Positions 11,389 through 20,500 of a DNA stretch of 41,529 bases are shown here, one piece after another. The DNA is from Actinomycetes bacterium. GTDB taxonomy: Bacteria > Actinomycetota > Acidimicrobiia > Acidimicrobiales > UBA8190. Position numbers and translations under genes: made by a program. Each line of letters begins with the position of its first letter. Position 1 is the stretch's first letter. The notes under the pieces were generated by a model. The model was given only the letters and a program-made list of their open reading frames with translations. It was not told the DNA's origin and made no database searches. The stretch spans positions 1-41,529 of the forward strand of contig JAKAQW010000011.1 in assembly GCA_021819525.1 (NCBI GenBank), given 5' to 3'.

Positions 11389-12332
11389 GACGCCCACCGG
11401 ACGAGCGCTGATCCCCAGCTCATCCCGGCTCCCACCGCGGTCATGAGCAGGAGGTCGCCATGGCGTAGCCGGCCAGCGTCCAGCGCGGCGGCAAGTGCCA
11501 GGGGAACCGACGCGGCCGAGGTGTTCCCGGTCTCAGCGATGACCACCGCCACCCGATCGGGTCCGATGCCGAGACGGGCGCCAGCCGCCTCGATGATCCT
11601 GAGGTTCGCCTGGTGGGGCACGAACAGGGCCACGTCGTCGATCGTGAGCTTGGCCCGCTCGAGCGCAGCAGTGGCAGAGTCGACCGTCATGCGCACCGCC
11701 CGGCGGAAGACCTGGCGTCCGTTCATGACCATGGGACCGCCCTGTCTGCAGTACAGGAGGTCGTGAGCGTCGCCGTCGGAGCCGAGATCGTAGGAGACGA
11801 GACCGGGCCCGCCTTCGGCCGGTGCCGGCCCTGCCGTGCGTTGGAGCAGCACGGCAGCGGCGCCGTCGGCGAAGAGCACCGCCGTGGAACGGTCGTCGGG
11901 ATCCACGATCCGAGACATGCAGTCGGCCCCGACGACCAGCACCCGCTGCGCGTCGAGCGCAAGGGCACCGTAGGCGGCCACCAGGGCAGGCACGAAACCG
12001 GCGCACGCGCCGTTCACGTCCACGGCCCCGCCTCCGGCCCCGAGACGGTGCTGGACGACGGAGGCGGCGGGGGGGATGACGTCTTCGGCCGTGGAGGTGG
12101 CCACGATGGTGAGGTCGATGCTGGACGCCGGCACCCCGTGGCGCGCGAGCGCTGCCCGAGCTGCTTCGGTGGCCAGGTCGGCGACGCTGCTGCCGATATG
12201 GCGGCGGCGGATGCCCGAGCGCTCGACGATCCACTCGTCGGAGGTGTCGAGCCGGGCTTGCAGGTCGGCGTTGGTGACCACGGTGTCGGGCAGGGCCGTG
12301 CCCCAGCCGACGATCGCACTGGCGACGCTCAC
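11385..12332 (-). CDS. fabH: 3-oxoacyl-ACP synthase III (GTG start chosen; ORF is open further upstream)
   Basis: IVGWGTALPDTVVTNADLQARLDTSDEWIVERSGIRRRHIG, DVNGACAGFV, FVPHQANLRIIEA, ETGNTSAASVPLAL. Confidence 0.93.
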   Translation of the reverse strand: MSVASAIVGWGTALPDTVVTNADLQARLDTSDEWIVERSGIRRRHIGSSVADLATEAARAALARHGVPASSIDLTIVATSTAEDVIPPAASVVQHRLGAGGGAVDVNGACAGFVPALVAAYGALALDAQRVLVVGADCMSRIVDPDDRSTAVLFADGAAAVLLQRTAGPAPAEGGPGLVSYDLGSDGDAHDLLYCRQGGPMVMNGRQVFRRAVRMTVDSATAALERAKLTIDDVALFVPHQANLRIIEAAGARLGIGPDRVAVVIAETGNTSAASVPLALAAALDAGRLRHGDLLLMTAVGAGMSWGSALVRWAS

Positions 12333-12428
12333 GACAGCCCTGGCTGTCTCGGCGACGCCGAGGCGAGGTGCCCGGCTCGCCCGGAAGGCCCAGGGCGGCC
12401 CAGGTGGGCGGGACGCCTCGCACCGGTC

Positions 12429-12555
12429 ACGTGGCCGGGATGGGTCAGGTGGCCGGGATGGGTCAGGTGGCCGGGATGGGTCAGGTGGCCGTGGCGGGTC
12501 AGGTGGCCGGGACGGGTCAGGTGGCCGGGACGGGTCAGGTGGCCGTGGCGCCCGA
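12429..12555. repeat. About seven tandem 18-bp units GGTGGCCGGGATGGGTCA upstream of fabH
   Basis: Direct reading, with minor GTGGC/GGACG variants. Confidence 0.93.
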
Positions 12556-12753
12556 GGTGGCCGGGAGCCTGGAGAAGGCGATCGACGATGGTGCCTTGCA
12601 AGAGGCCGCCTCGGGTGGTAGGGACCGGTGGCCGGAGCCGGCACCGGCGACCGGCTACGAACCGCTTCGCGCCAGGGTCGCGCGTGCGCCTGGCTGTGAC
12701 AGTACCGTGCCTCTGGCATCGGCCGGTGAGAAGACGGTGGTGTGCCGGCAGGT

Positions 12754-14016
12754 TCATCGGTCCTCGGAAAATGCTCGCAGCCACAGCACTGGCTGGCCCC
12801 CGACGACGCGCTCGCCGGGATGGACCAGGAACCCGACTACGGTGCCGGCGAAGGCGGTGCGGATCTCTGTCGTGCCCACCACGCCGACCAAGTCGCCGAC
12901 CCCGATGCTGTTGCCCGGCACGCTGGCGCCTGCCGCTGCGCCTGCCGCTGCGCCGGCCGAGGCGAGGTCACCTGGACCTGGCAGGCCATCGAGCGCCGGG
13001 CCCGGTTGGAAGGTTCCCGCCGCCGGCGACACGACCACTCGGTCGCTGCCCGACAAGCGCTCGCCTTGATGGGCCAGGGCATAGGCGTGCCAGGAGTCGG
13101 ATCCCGACGCGGCATCGACGACAGCGTCGAGGTCGGCGGGCGTGGCCACCGACACTGCCCGCACGTCGGGCAGCACCCGTCTGGTCAGTCCCGTGAGCAC
13201 GCCACCGGCACCCACCTCGACTGCCACCGTAGCGCCCAGGTCAGCCAGCGTGGCCAGGCTCTGGCGCCAGCGAACCGGGCTGCAGAGCTGGGCGGACAGC
13301 AGCGCTGACCACGACGCCGCTTCGCTGTGGGCTCGGGCGTCGACGTTGGCGACCACGGGGATCTCCGGGTCGGTGAAGCCGGCAGCTGCCAGTGCCTTGC
13401 GAAGGCGGTCACGTGCAGGTCCCATCATCACCGTGTGGAACGCTCCGGACACGGGGAGCCGTACTACCTTGCGTGCCCCGAGGTCCTTGGCCAGATGACC
13501 GGCTCGCTCGACGGCCGCCGGCTCGCCGGCGATCACCACCTGGCCTGGAGCGTTGTAGTTGGCCACCCACACGTCACCTTCGGCGCGTCGGCAGGCTGCG
13601 TCGACGCTGTCGTCGTCTGCTCCCATGACAGCGGCCATGGTGCCCGGTCGTTCTTCGGAGGCGTCGTGCATCGCAGCGCCGCGCTCGGCTACCAGGCGCA
13701 CCCCGTCCTCGAAGCTCAGCGCACCGGCAGCTGCCAGCGCCGTGTACTCGCCAAGAGAGTGCCCGGCGCACAGTGTCGGCACCAGCCCGACCCGCTCGAT
13801 GGCGTCGAGGACGACGGAGCTGAGGACAAAGGTCGCGAGCTGGGCGTTGGCTGTCGGGGTCAGCTCGTCCTGACCGGCACGGAGAAGCAGGTGCTCTACG
13901 TCCCGGCCGGCGATGTCGGCTGCCTCGGCGACGACTTCCCACGACGGGTGGTCCGCCCAGGGGGCACCCATGCCGGGACGTTGGGATCCTTGCCCTGGGA
14001 AGATGAATGCCAGCAC
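12754..14016 (-). CDS. fabD: Malonyl-CoA:ACP transacylase with a C-terminal biotinyl/lipoyl-like domain
   Basis: FIFPGQGSQRPGMG, AGHSLGEYTAL, GAFHTVMM; C-terminus VVVSPAAGTFQP...VGDLVGVVGTTEIRTAFAGTVVGFLVHPGERVVGGQPVLWL. Confidence 0.9.
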   Translation of the reverse strand: MLAFIFPGQGSQRPGMGAPWADHPSWEVVAEAADIAGRDVEHLLLRAGQDELTPTANAQLATFVLSSVVLDAIERVGLVPTLCAGHSLGEYTALAAAGALSFEDGVRLVAERGAAMHDASEERPGTMAAVMGADDDSVDAACRRAEGDVWVANYNAPGQVVIAGEPAAVERAGHLAKDLGARKVVRLPVSGAFHTVMMGPARDRLRKALAAAGFTDPEIPVVANVDARAHSEAASWSALLSAQLCSPVRWRQSLATLADLGATVAVEVGAGGVLTGLTRRVLPDVRAVSVATPADLDAVVDAASGSDSWHAYALAHQGERLSGSDRVVVSPAAGTFQPGPALDGLPGPGDLASAGAAAGAAAGASVPGNSIGVGDLVGVVGTTEIRTAFAGTVVGFLVHPGERVVGGQPVLWLRAFSEDR

Positions 14017-14224
14017 CCGACGTACCCTCCTCTGCTCTCTGGTTGGACCGCGGGGCCGCCACGATGGTTACACGCCGGACAGGCGACACGACGCCGCAAC
14101 CGCGCTGGGAAGGAGCTCGTGGGTGTCGTCCTCGCGCAGCACCGGGGCTGGGTCAGGCGCCGGAAGATGTCGCCGCTGGCTGTGGTCGTCTACGCCTGCG
14201 ATGGTCGCTGACCGTGGTGGTTCG

Positions 14225-14308
14225 TGCCCGGAGCGGGACTTGAACCCGCACGCCCCGAAGGGCAAGGGCTTTTGAGGCCCCCGCGTCTGCCGATTCCGCC
14301 ATCCGGGC
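14225..14308 (-). tRNA. tRNA-Leu(CAA)
   Basis: Reverse complement GCCCGGATGGCGGAATCGGCAGACGCG-GGGGCCTCAAAAGCCCT-...-GGGTTCAAGTCCCGCTCCGGGCA folds with acceptor, D, long variable and T arms; loop CTCAAAA. Confidence 0.93.
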
Positions 14309-14317
14309 GCGTGGGTG

Positions 14318-14323
14318 ACCCTA
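14318..14323 (-). promoter_or_regulatory. Candidate -10 box TAGGGT just upstream of tRNA-Leu
   Basis: TANNNT on minus strand, 9 nt before the mature tRNA 5' end. Confidence 0.3.
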
Positions 14324-14445
14324 CCCCAGCCGGGGGTCCGGCGGTGAAGTGCACTGTACCGAGGTCGACCTGGGGCCTGCTGGGGGCGTGCGGGCTGCCG
14401 CGAATTGGCCCAGAACGGGCCACCTGGCGAGCAAGAGACCTGGTT

Positions 14446-14565
14446 GCCATCTGCTCGGGAGCCATCTGCTCGGGAGCCATCTGCTCGGGAGCCATCTGCT
14501 CGGGAGCCATCTGCTCGGGAGCCATCTGCTCGGGAGCCATCTGCTCGGGAGCCATCTGCTCGGGA
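14446..14565. repeat. Eight identical tandem 15-bp units GCCATCTGCTCGGGA (minus strand ATGGCTCCCGAGCAG = MAPEQ)
   Basis: Direct reading; degenerate further copies on both sides. Confidence 0.97.
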
Positions 14566-14672
14566 GCCATCGTGCGACTCTGCTCGGGACACATGGTGCG
14601 GCAGCGTGCATGGCTTGGTTCGTTCCCTGATGTCGAGCCGGGGATCCGGCTGCCCGAGCCGAGCCGTGGATC

Positions 14673-14678
14673 TAAGGT
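14673..14678 (+). promoter_or_regulatory. Candidate -10 box TAAGGT, 9 nt upstream of menC ATG
   Basis: TANNNT motif. Confidence 0.35.
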
Positions 14679-14687
14679 GGTACGGCC

Positions 14688-15866
14688 ATGACCAGCAGGA
14701 ACGTGGCGGTGGCCGACCGCCGGGGTGGGGAGGGCTGCACGACGGTGCGGCAGGTGGAGCTGTACCGCCTGGAGCTGCACCGGGCGACGGTGCATCGCGC
14801 TGCCTACGGCACCGAAGCGAGGCGCCCGGTGGTGCTGGTCCGGGTGACCACCGACGTCGGCGTGGGCTGGGGTGAGTGCGCGGCGCTGGCGTCACCCTCG
14901 TACCGCTCGGAGTTCGCCGACGGGGCGTGGATGGTCCTCGAGCGCTTCTTGGTGCCGGCGGTGCTCGGCATGTCGGTGCCCGTCGACCCGCTCCCAGCGA
15001 CCTGGCGGACCTTGGCCGACGCTTGGGCGGGAGTGGCTGGTCACGCCATGGCGAAGGCGGCGTTGGAGATGGCCGTGCTCGACGCGGTGCTCCGTTCCCA
15101 GGGGCGATCGCTGGCCGACGCGCTCGGCATCGGCCGAGCCACCGTCGAAGCCGGGGTGGTGCTGGGGCTGGTGGAGGATGCCGGCGCGGCGCGCGAGGAG
15201 CTGGAGCAGGCGGCAGCCGCCGGCTTCCGACGCGTGCGCGTCAAGATCCTCGCGGGTCGTAGCGTGGCGCCCGTCGGCCAGCTGCGTGGATGGTTCCCGA
15301 AGCTGGCCATAGCAGCCGATGCCAACGGCTCCTACCGGCGCGACGACGACGCCGAACTTGCCCTGCTCGACGCGTTGGGCCTGGCTGCCGTCGAGCAACC
15401 CCTGGGGGCCGACGACCTATTGGGCCACGTGGACCTCGCCGGACGCTGGCGGACGCCGGTCGCGCTCGACGAGTCGATCGCTTCGCCGAGCGACGTCGAC
15501 CTCGTCGGCACGCTGGGTGCGGCGAGCATCGTCTGCCTGAAGCCGGCCTGCCTGGGCGGGGTCGGGCCGGCGGTCGACGCCCATGACCGGGCTCGGCGCC
15601 TCGGCTTGCACATGTGGTGCGGGGGGATGCTGCAGACGGCGTTGGGCCGGGCGGTCGACGCGGCGGTGAGCGGGATGGGCGGCTTCGACATGGCTGGTGA
15701 CCTGGGCGGGCTGGGACGGCCGTTCGTGGAGGAGGACCCTTTCGGTCCGGTGCCGATCGTCGACGGCGCGGTGGTGGTGCATCGAGGACCCGGTGTCGGT
15801 CCCGAACCTGATGCGGGGCTGCTGGGCCACGTGGTGACCCGTCACCTCACCATCCGCGATCGGTGA
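14688..15866 (+). CDS. menC: o-succinylbenzoate synthase (enolase superfamily)
   Basis: GWGECAALASPSYRSEF, RVRVKILAGR, AADANGSYRRDD, VALDESIASPSD, IVCLKPACLGG, GGMLQTALGRA. Confidence 0.88.
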   Translation: MTSRNVAVADRRGGEGCTTVRQVELYRLELHRATVHRAAYGTEARRPVVLVRVTTDVGVGWGECAALASPSYRSEFADGAWMVLERFLVPAVLGMSVPVDPLPATWRTLADAWAGVAGHAMAKAALEMAVLDAVLRSQGRSLADALGIGRATVEAGVVLGLVEDAGAAREELEQAAAAGFRRVRVKILAGRSVAPVGQLRGWFPKLAIAADANGSYRRDDDAELALLDALGLAAVEQPLGADDLLGHVDLAGRWRTPVALDESIASPSDVDLVGTLGAASIVCLKPACLGGVGPAVDAHDRARRLGLHMWCGGMLQTALGRAVDAAVSGMGGFDMAGDLGGLGRPFVEEDPFGPVPIVDGAVVVHRGPGVGPEPDAGLLGHVVTRHLTIRDR

Positions 15867-16117
15867 CCGCCCTAGCCGCCGTCGAGAGCGGCTGCCAGCC
15901 GGACGCTGGCACAGACCGGCTTCACGGAGCCGGTGCCGTGGGCCGGCACGTGCCGGGCAATCTGGCGTCAGCGGACCACCCTGCCCGACCGGTGAGCCAG
16001 CTGTCTCGGACTACCTCGGAATGGTCCATTGTGCGGGTAAAAGAACCTGGTCGCTGACCGCTCGGGAGGTATTGCGCGCCATCCTGTGAGCCGCCGTCTT
16101 CGGGCTCTGGTCCCGAG

Positions 16118-16175
16118 CACGCCCGGAGGGCACGCCCGGAGAGCGCGCCCGGAGAGCACGCCCGGAGGGCACGCT
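16118..16175. repeat. About 4.5 copies of a 13-bp unit GCACGCCCGGAGR
   Basis: Direct reading. Confidence 0.85.
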
Positions 16176-16230
16176 AGAAGGTGGAGGTCGTCTCGGGGCG
16201 TGCCGGCACCGCAGGATGCGCTGGTGGTCG

Positions 16231-16236
16231 TAGAGT
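16231..16236 (+). promoter_or_regulatory. Candidate -10 box TAGAGT, 9 nt upstream of ATG at 16246
   Basis: TANNNT motif. Confidence 0.35.
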
Positions 16237-16245
16237 GAGCCGCCG

Positions 16246-16533
16246 ATGAACCGTTCTGCAGTGGAGCGTTCCCTGCGTGACGTCCACGCCAGGCTGGTCA
16301 AGGCCCGTCAGGAGCTGGCAGTGGTGGAGGAGCAGCTCATGCACGTCGCTGATGCCGCCGAGGACGCTCGGATCCGCGCGCTCGTCTCGGAGACGCCGGG
16401 GACGGCGCACGAGTCGAGCGATGCGCAGCGCCACGCCGAGGCCTTTGCCCGGGCCCGGACGGCACTGGTCGACCTGATCGCGGACCTGGAACGCCGCCAA
16501 GACGAGCTCCTGGCCCAGCTGGTCGTGGACTGA
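16246..16533 (+). CDS. Small predicted coiled-coil protein (95 aa)
   Basis: MNRSAVERSLRDVHARLVKARQELAVVEEQLMHVADAAEDARIRALV...DLIADLERRQDELLAQLVVD; heptad-like, candidate -10 upstream. Confidence 0.65.
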   Translation: MNRSAVERSLRDVHARLVKARQELAVVEEQLMHVADAAEDARIRALVSETPGTAHESSDAQRHAEAFARARTALVDLIADLERRQDELLAQLVVD

Positions 16534-16949
16534 CGACCGGCGCTCTGCTGCACCCGGCGCGACATCCCGCACCGTGGTTGCCACCCGAGCACCCCGGGCG
16601 GGCCACCCGAGCACCCCCGGGCGGCCCTGGCGACTTCGTCCGCCAGGCGTGTCGCAGCTCGTGGGAGCGTCGTGGGAGCCGCGACGCTGCAACCGGGTGT
16701 GACGCGGAATCGGTAGAGTGGTCGTCGGGGTCGGACTGACCCCTCGGGCGGCATTCGGGCACGGTCGAAGAGCGTCTGAGGTTGCGAGCCGAGAAAGCCG
16801 TTGGCTCCAGCCACAAGACCAGAAGAGATGTCACAGTGAGAAGGCCGGGTGCTGGTAGTCACGGCATCGTGGCCGGCCCAGCGACCGTCCGGGTCGTGGT
16901 CCGGGTGGCGCCGGCGTTCAGGCAGCCGAACGAGGAGCAGGCGACGCTC

Positions 16950-17537
16950 ATGGCACGACGCGTGGTCATCGCAGAAGACGAGGCCATCATCAGATTGGAC
17001 CTGAAGGAGATCCTTCAGGGCGAGGGCTACGACGTGGTGGCAGAGACAGGACGGGGAGACGAGGCGGTGGATCTCGTGCGCACCCACGAGCCCGACCTGG
17101 TCATCTTGGACGTGAAGATGCCCGGCATCGACGGGATCGAGGCAGCCCGGCGGATCGCCGCGAGCGGGCAGCGGGTGCCGGTGCTGATCTTGACAGCGTT
17201 CAGCCAGCGCAATCTCATCGAGGACGCCCGTGACGCGGGGGTGGCTGCGTACCTGGTGAAGCCTTTCCAGCGAGGTGAGCTGATACCGGCCATCGACGTG
17301 GCCGTGGCCCGCTTCGAGGAGCTGCGGGCGATCGAGGACGAGACCAGTGCGCCTGGCACGCTCGAGGACAAGCTCGAGACCCGGCGCCTGGTCGACCGGG
17401 CGAAGGCGGCCTTGATGGACGACCACGGTCTGAGCGAAGCGGATGCCTTTTCGTTCATCCAGCGCACAGCCATGGGGCGCCGGATCCGCATGCGGCAGGT
17501 GGCCCAGGAGGTGCTCGACCAGACGGTGACCCCCTGA
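16950..17537 (+). CDS. pdtaR: ANTAR-domain response regulator (PdtaR/Rv1626-like)
   Basis: VVIAEDEAIIRLDLKEIL, DLVILDVKMPGIDGIEA, LTAFSQRN, YLVKPFQ; C-terminal ANTAR AKAALMDDHGLSEADAFSFIQRTAMGRRIRMRQVAQEVL. Confidence 0.88.
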   Translation: MARRVVIAEDEAIIRLDLKEILQGEGYDVVAETGRGDEAVDLVRTHEPDLVILDVKMPGIDGIEAARRIAASGQRVPVLILTAFSQRNLIEDARDAGVAAYLVKPFQRGELIPAIDVAVARFEELRAIEDETSAPGTLEDKLETRRLVDRAKAALMDDHGLSEADAFSFIQRTAMGRRIRMRQVAQEVLDQTVTP

Positions 17538-20500
17538 GCATCTCGGGCTCCGGCCCCGTCTACCTCCTCGACGGGAGCTCGCTGCTCTTCCGGGCGTTCT
17601 TCGCCCTGCCCGAAGAGCTGACGACGTCGTCGGGGACGGTGACCAACGCCGTCCACGGGTTCGTGGGCATGGTCACCACGTTGTTGCGAGACCGCGGTCC
17701 CGGTGCCATGGCCGTGGCTTTCGATCGACCAGGCCCGACGTTCCGGGACCGGCTGGTGCCCGACTACAAGGGGACCCGGCCCGCGGTCCCCGAAGCCTTG
17801 GTCACCCAGTTCGACCTGGTCCGTGCCGTGCTCGACGCTCTGGGCATCTGCCGGCTGGATCTCGACGACTACGAGGCGGACGACATCTTGGCCACCTGGG
17901 CCACGATGGGGCGAGACGCCGGAAGGGACGTCGTCGTCGTGAGCGGGGACCGCGACACGTTCCAGCTGGTCGAAGATCCGCATGTGAGCGTGCTCTACAC
18001 GCGTCGCGGCCTCTCCGACACTGTCCGCTACGACGAGGCGGCTATCGAGGAGCGCTACGGGGTTCCTCCTCGGCAGTACCCGCTGCTCGCGGCGTTGCGC
18101 GGCGACCCGTCGGACAACCTCGCCGGCGTGCCGGGGGTAGGGGAGAAGACAGCTGCCAGGCTCGCAGCGAAGTACGGCTCGCTCGACGCGTTGTTCGAGC
18201 ACCTGGACGAGCAGACCCCGAAGCTCCGGGAGAACCTCCGGGTCTCGGAAGCTGTCGTGCGGCGGAACGCCGAGATCATCCCGCTGGTGCGCGACGTGCC
18301 TGTAGGCGTGGGTCTCGATGACCTGGCGCTCGGCCGGTGGGACGTAGCCCAGGTCGAGCGCATCTTCGCCGATCTCGAGCTGCGCAACGCCTGGCAGCGC
18401 CTGGCACCGCTGCTGCTCACCGGCGACTTCGCGGACAGCGGGGCACGGACCGCGCCCACGCCGGGGGCGCCGGGTCACGAAGCGGCATCGCCAGTCGGTA
18501 CCGCTGGTCCTTGGATCTCCCCACCGGCGACAGCCCAAGGAGGAACGTGGCAGGACCCTGTGCCCATGGTGGTGGTGCCGGGCTCACCCGAAGAGGCCGC
18601 CGAGCGGCTCGACGCCCTGGCGGCGGGCACGGACGTGGCGGTGCTGGCTGGTCGCTGGCACGGTGACCCGGGACGCTCGCCGATGTCCGGGCTGGCCCTG
18701 GCGGCGATGCCGTCCGATGCCGAGGCCGTCGAGGCGGTGCTGTGGATCGACGGCAGGCTGCTCGCTCCGGGCGCGGGGATCCTCGCGCACCTCGCTGCGG
18801 CTGTCGGTGCCACCGGGCGTCCGGTCGCCGGTCACGGGTTGAAGGAGCTGATGCGCTCCTTGCTGCCGCTCGAGGTCGACGTGGCCCGAGTGGACCTCGA
18901 CACCCAGGTCGCCAGCTACCTTCTCGACCCCGCGCTCGGCCGAGATTCGGTGGGAGACCTGGCCCGCCGCTGGTCGGGGGGGAGGCGAGCGCCGACGCCA
19001 GGGGCCGCGCAGGTGTCGCTGGCCATGTCGAGCGACCGCTCCAGGGCAGTGCCTGCGGGGCTCCTCGACGATCCCGACGGGGGCGCCGGGATGCTCGACG
19101 ATCCCGAGACCGGCCCCGGTGAGACCACGGAGACCGGCCCCGGTGAGACCACGGAGACCGGTCTCGGTGCTGGCGGCCGACCAGGTGGCACCGGTGAGAT
19201 CACGGAGAGCGGTCTCGGTGCTGGCGGCCGACCAGGTGGCACCCGCGTGCGGTACTCCGCCTCGGACGCTCCCCCGGATGTCGCCCGGGAAGCAGCCGTC
19301 GAGGTGGCGACGGTCGCAGCACTGGCTGCGCCGTTGCGCCAAGCGCTTGTCGACGGTGGCCTGGCTGCCCTCGATGCCGACGTCGAGCGGCCGCTGGTCA
19401 GGGTGCTGGCCCGCATGGAGGTGGCAGGCATCGGCGTGGACACCGACGAGCTCCGGCGGATCGCCGACGACATGGCTCGCCAGTGCCAGGTGCTGGAGGC
19501 CGAGGTGCAGCGCCTGGCGGGCGTGCCGTTCAACGTGAACTCGACGCCCCAGCTGCGCCAGGTGCTCTTCGGCACCCTGGGCCTGCCACCGGGCAAGAAG
19601 ACGAAGACGGGGTACTCGACCGACGCCCAGACCCTCGAACGGCTGCGCGGGGCGCACCCGGTGGTCGACGTGCTGCTGCGCTACCGTGAGGTGGAGAAGC
19701 TGCGCTCGACCTACGGCCAGACCCTGCTGTCGGAGGTGGCGCCAGATGGCCGCATCCACGCCACCTTCCACCAGACGGTGGCTCGCACCGGGCGGCTGTC
19801 GTCGGACCGCCCGAACCTGCACAACATCCCGGTTCGCACCGAGGAGGGACGGATGTTGCGCCGTGCGTTCGTGCCGGCGCCCGGAGCCCGGTTGCTGGTG
19901 GCGGACTACGACCAGATCGAGCTGCGGGTGATCGCGCATCTGGCCGGGGATCCCGGTCTGCTCGAGGCGTTCGCGTCGGGTCGCGACGTCCACCGCGCCA
20001 CCGCCGCGCGGGTGTTCGCTGTCGCCGAGGATGCCGTCACCACGGCCCAGCGCAACCGGGCCAAGATGGTCTCCTACGGTCTGGCCTACGGGATGGAAGC
20101 GTTCGGCCTGGCCCAGCGGCTGGGCATTCCCACCGAGGAAGCACGGGAGATCCTGGGCTCCTACTTCAAGGCGTTCCCCGCGATCCGGCGGTACATGGAC
20201 GAAGCAGTGAGCGAAGCGCGACGTCTCGGGTACACCACCACCGTGCTGGGGCGACGTCGGCCGCTGCCGGACCTGGCCTCGGAGAACCGGGGTCTACGCC
20301 AGGCGGCGGAGCGCCAGGCCATGAACGCAGCCGTCCAGGGACTGGCCGCGGATCTGTTCAAGATGGCCCTCGTCGAGCTGGACCGGGCGTTCGAGGCCCG
20401 CCAATCAGCCACTCGGCTGGTGCTCCAGGTGCACGACGAGGTGGTGGTCGAAGTCGCCGAAGACGGCGCCGAGGCGGTCGGGGAGCTGGTACGCACCATC

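Noticed and set aside
14446-14565. CRISPR-like direct repeats
   Set aside because: Units of 13-54 bp are contiguous with no unique spacers and no cas genes; these are tandem minisatellites
14190-14795. Minus-strand ORF containing (MAPEQ)n as a real protein
   Set aside because: It reads through tRNA-Leu and has no recognisable domain; kept only as a repeat observation
16018-16030. Palindrome AATGGTCCATT as an operator
   Set aside because: Single short imperfect-context palindrome with no repeated copy and no linked regulator
15863-16057. 64-aa ORF overlapping the menC stop by GTGA
   Set aside because: No domain, no conservation evidence, composition like flanking non-coding DNA
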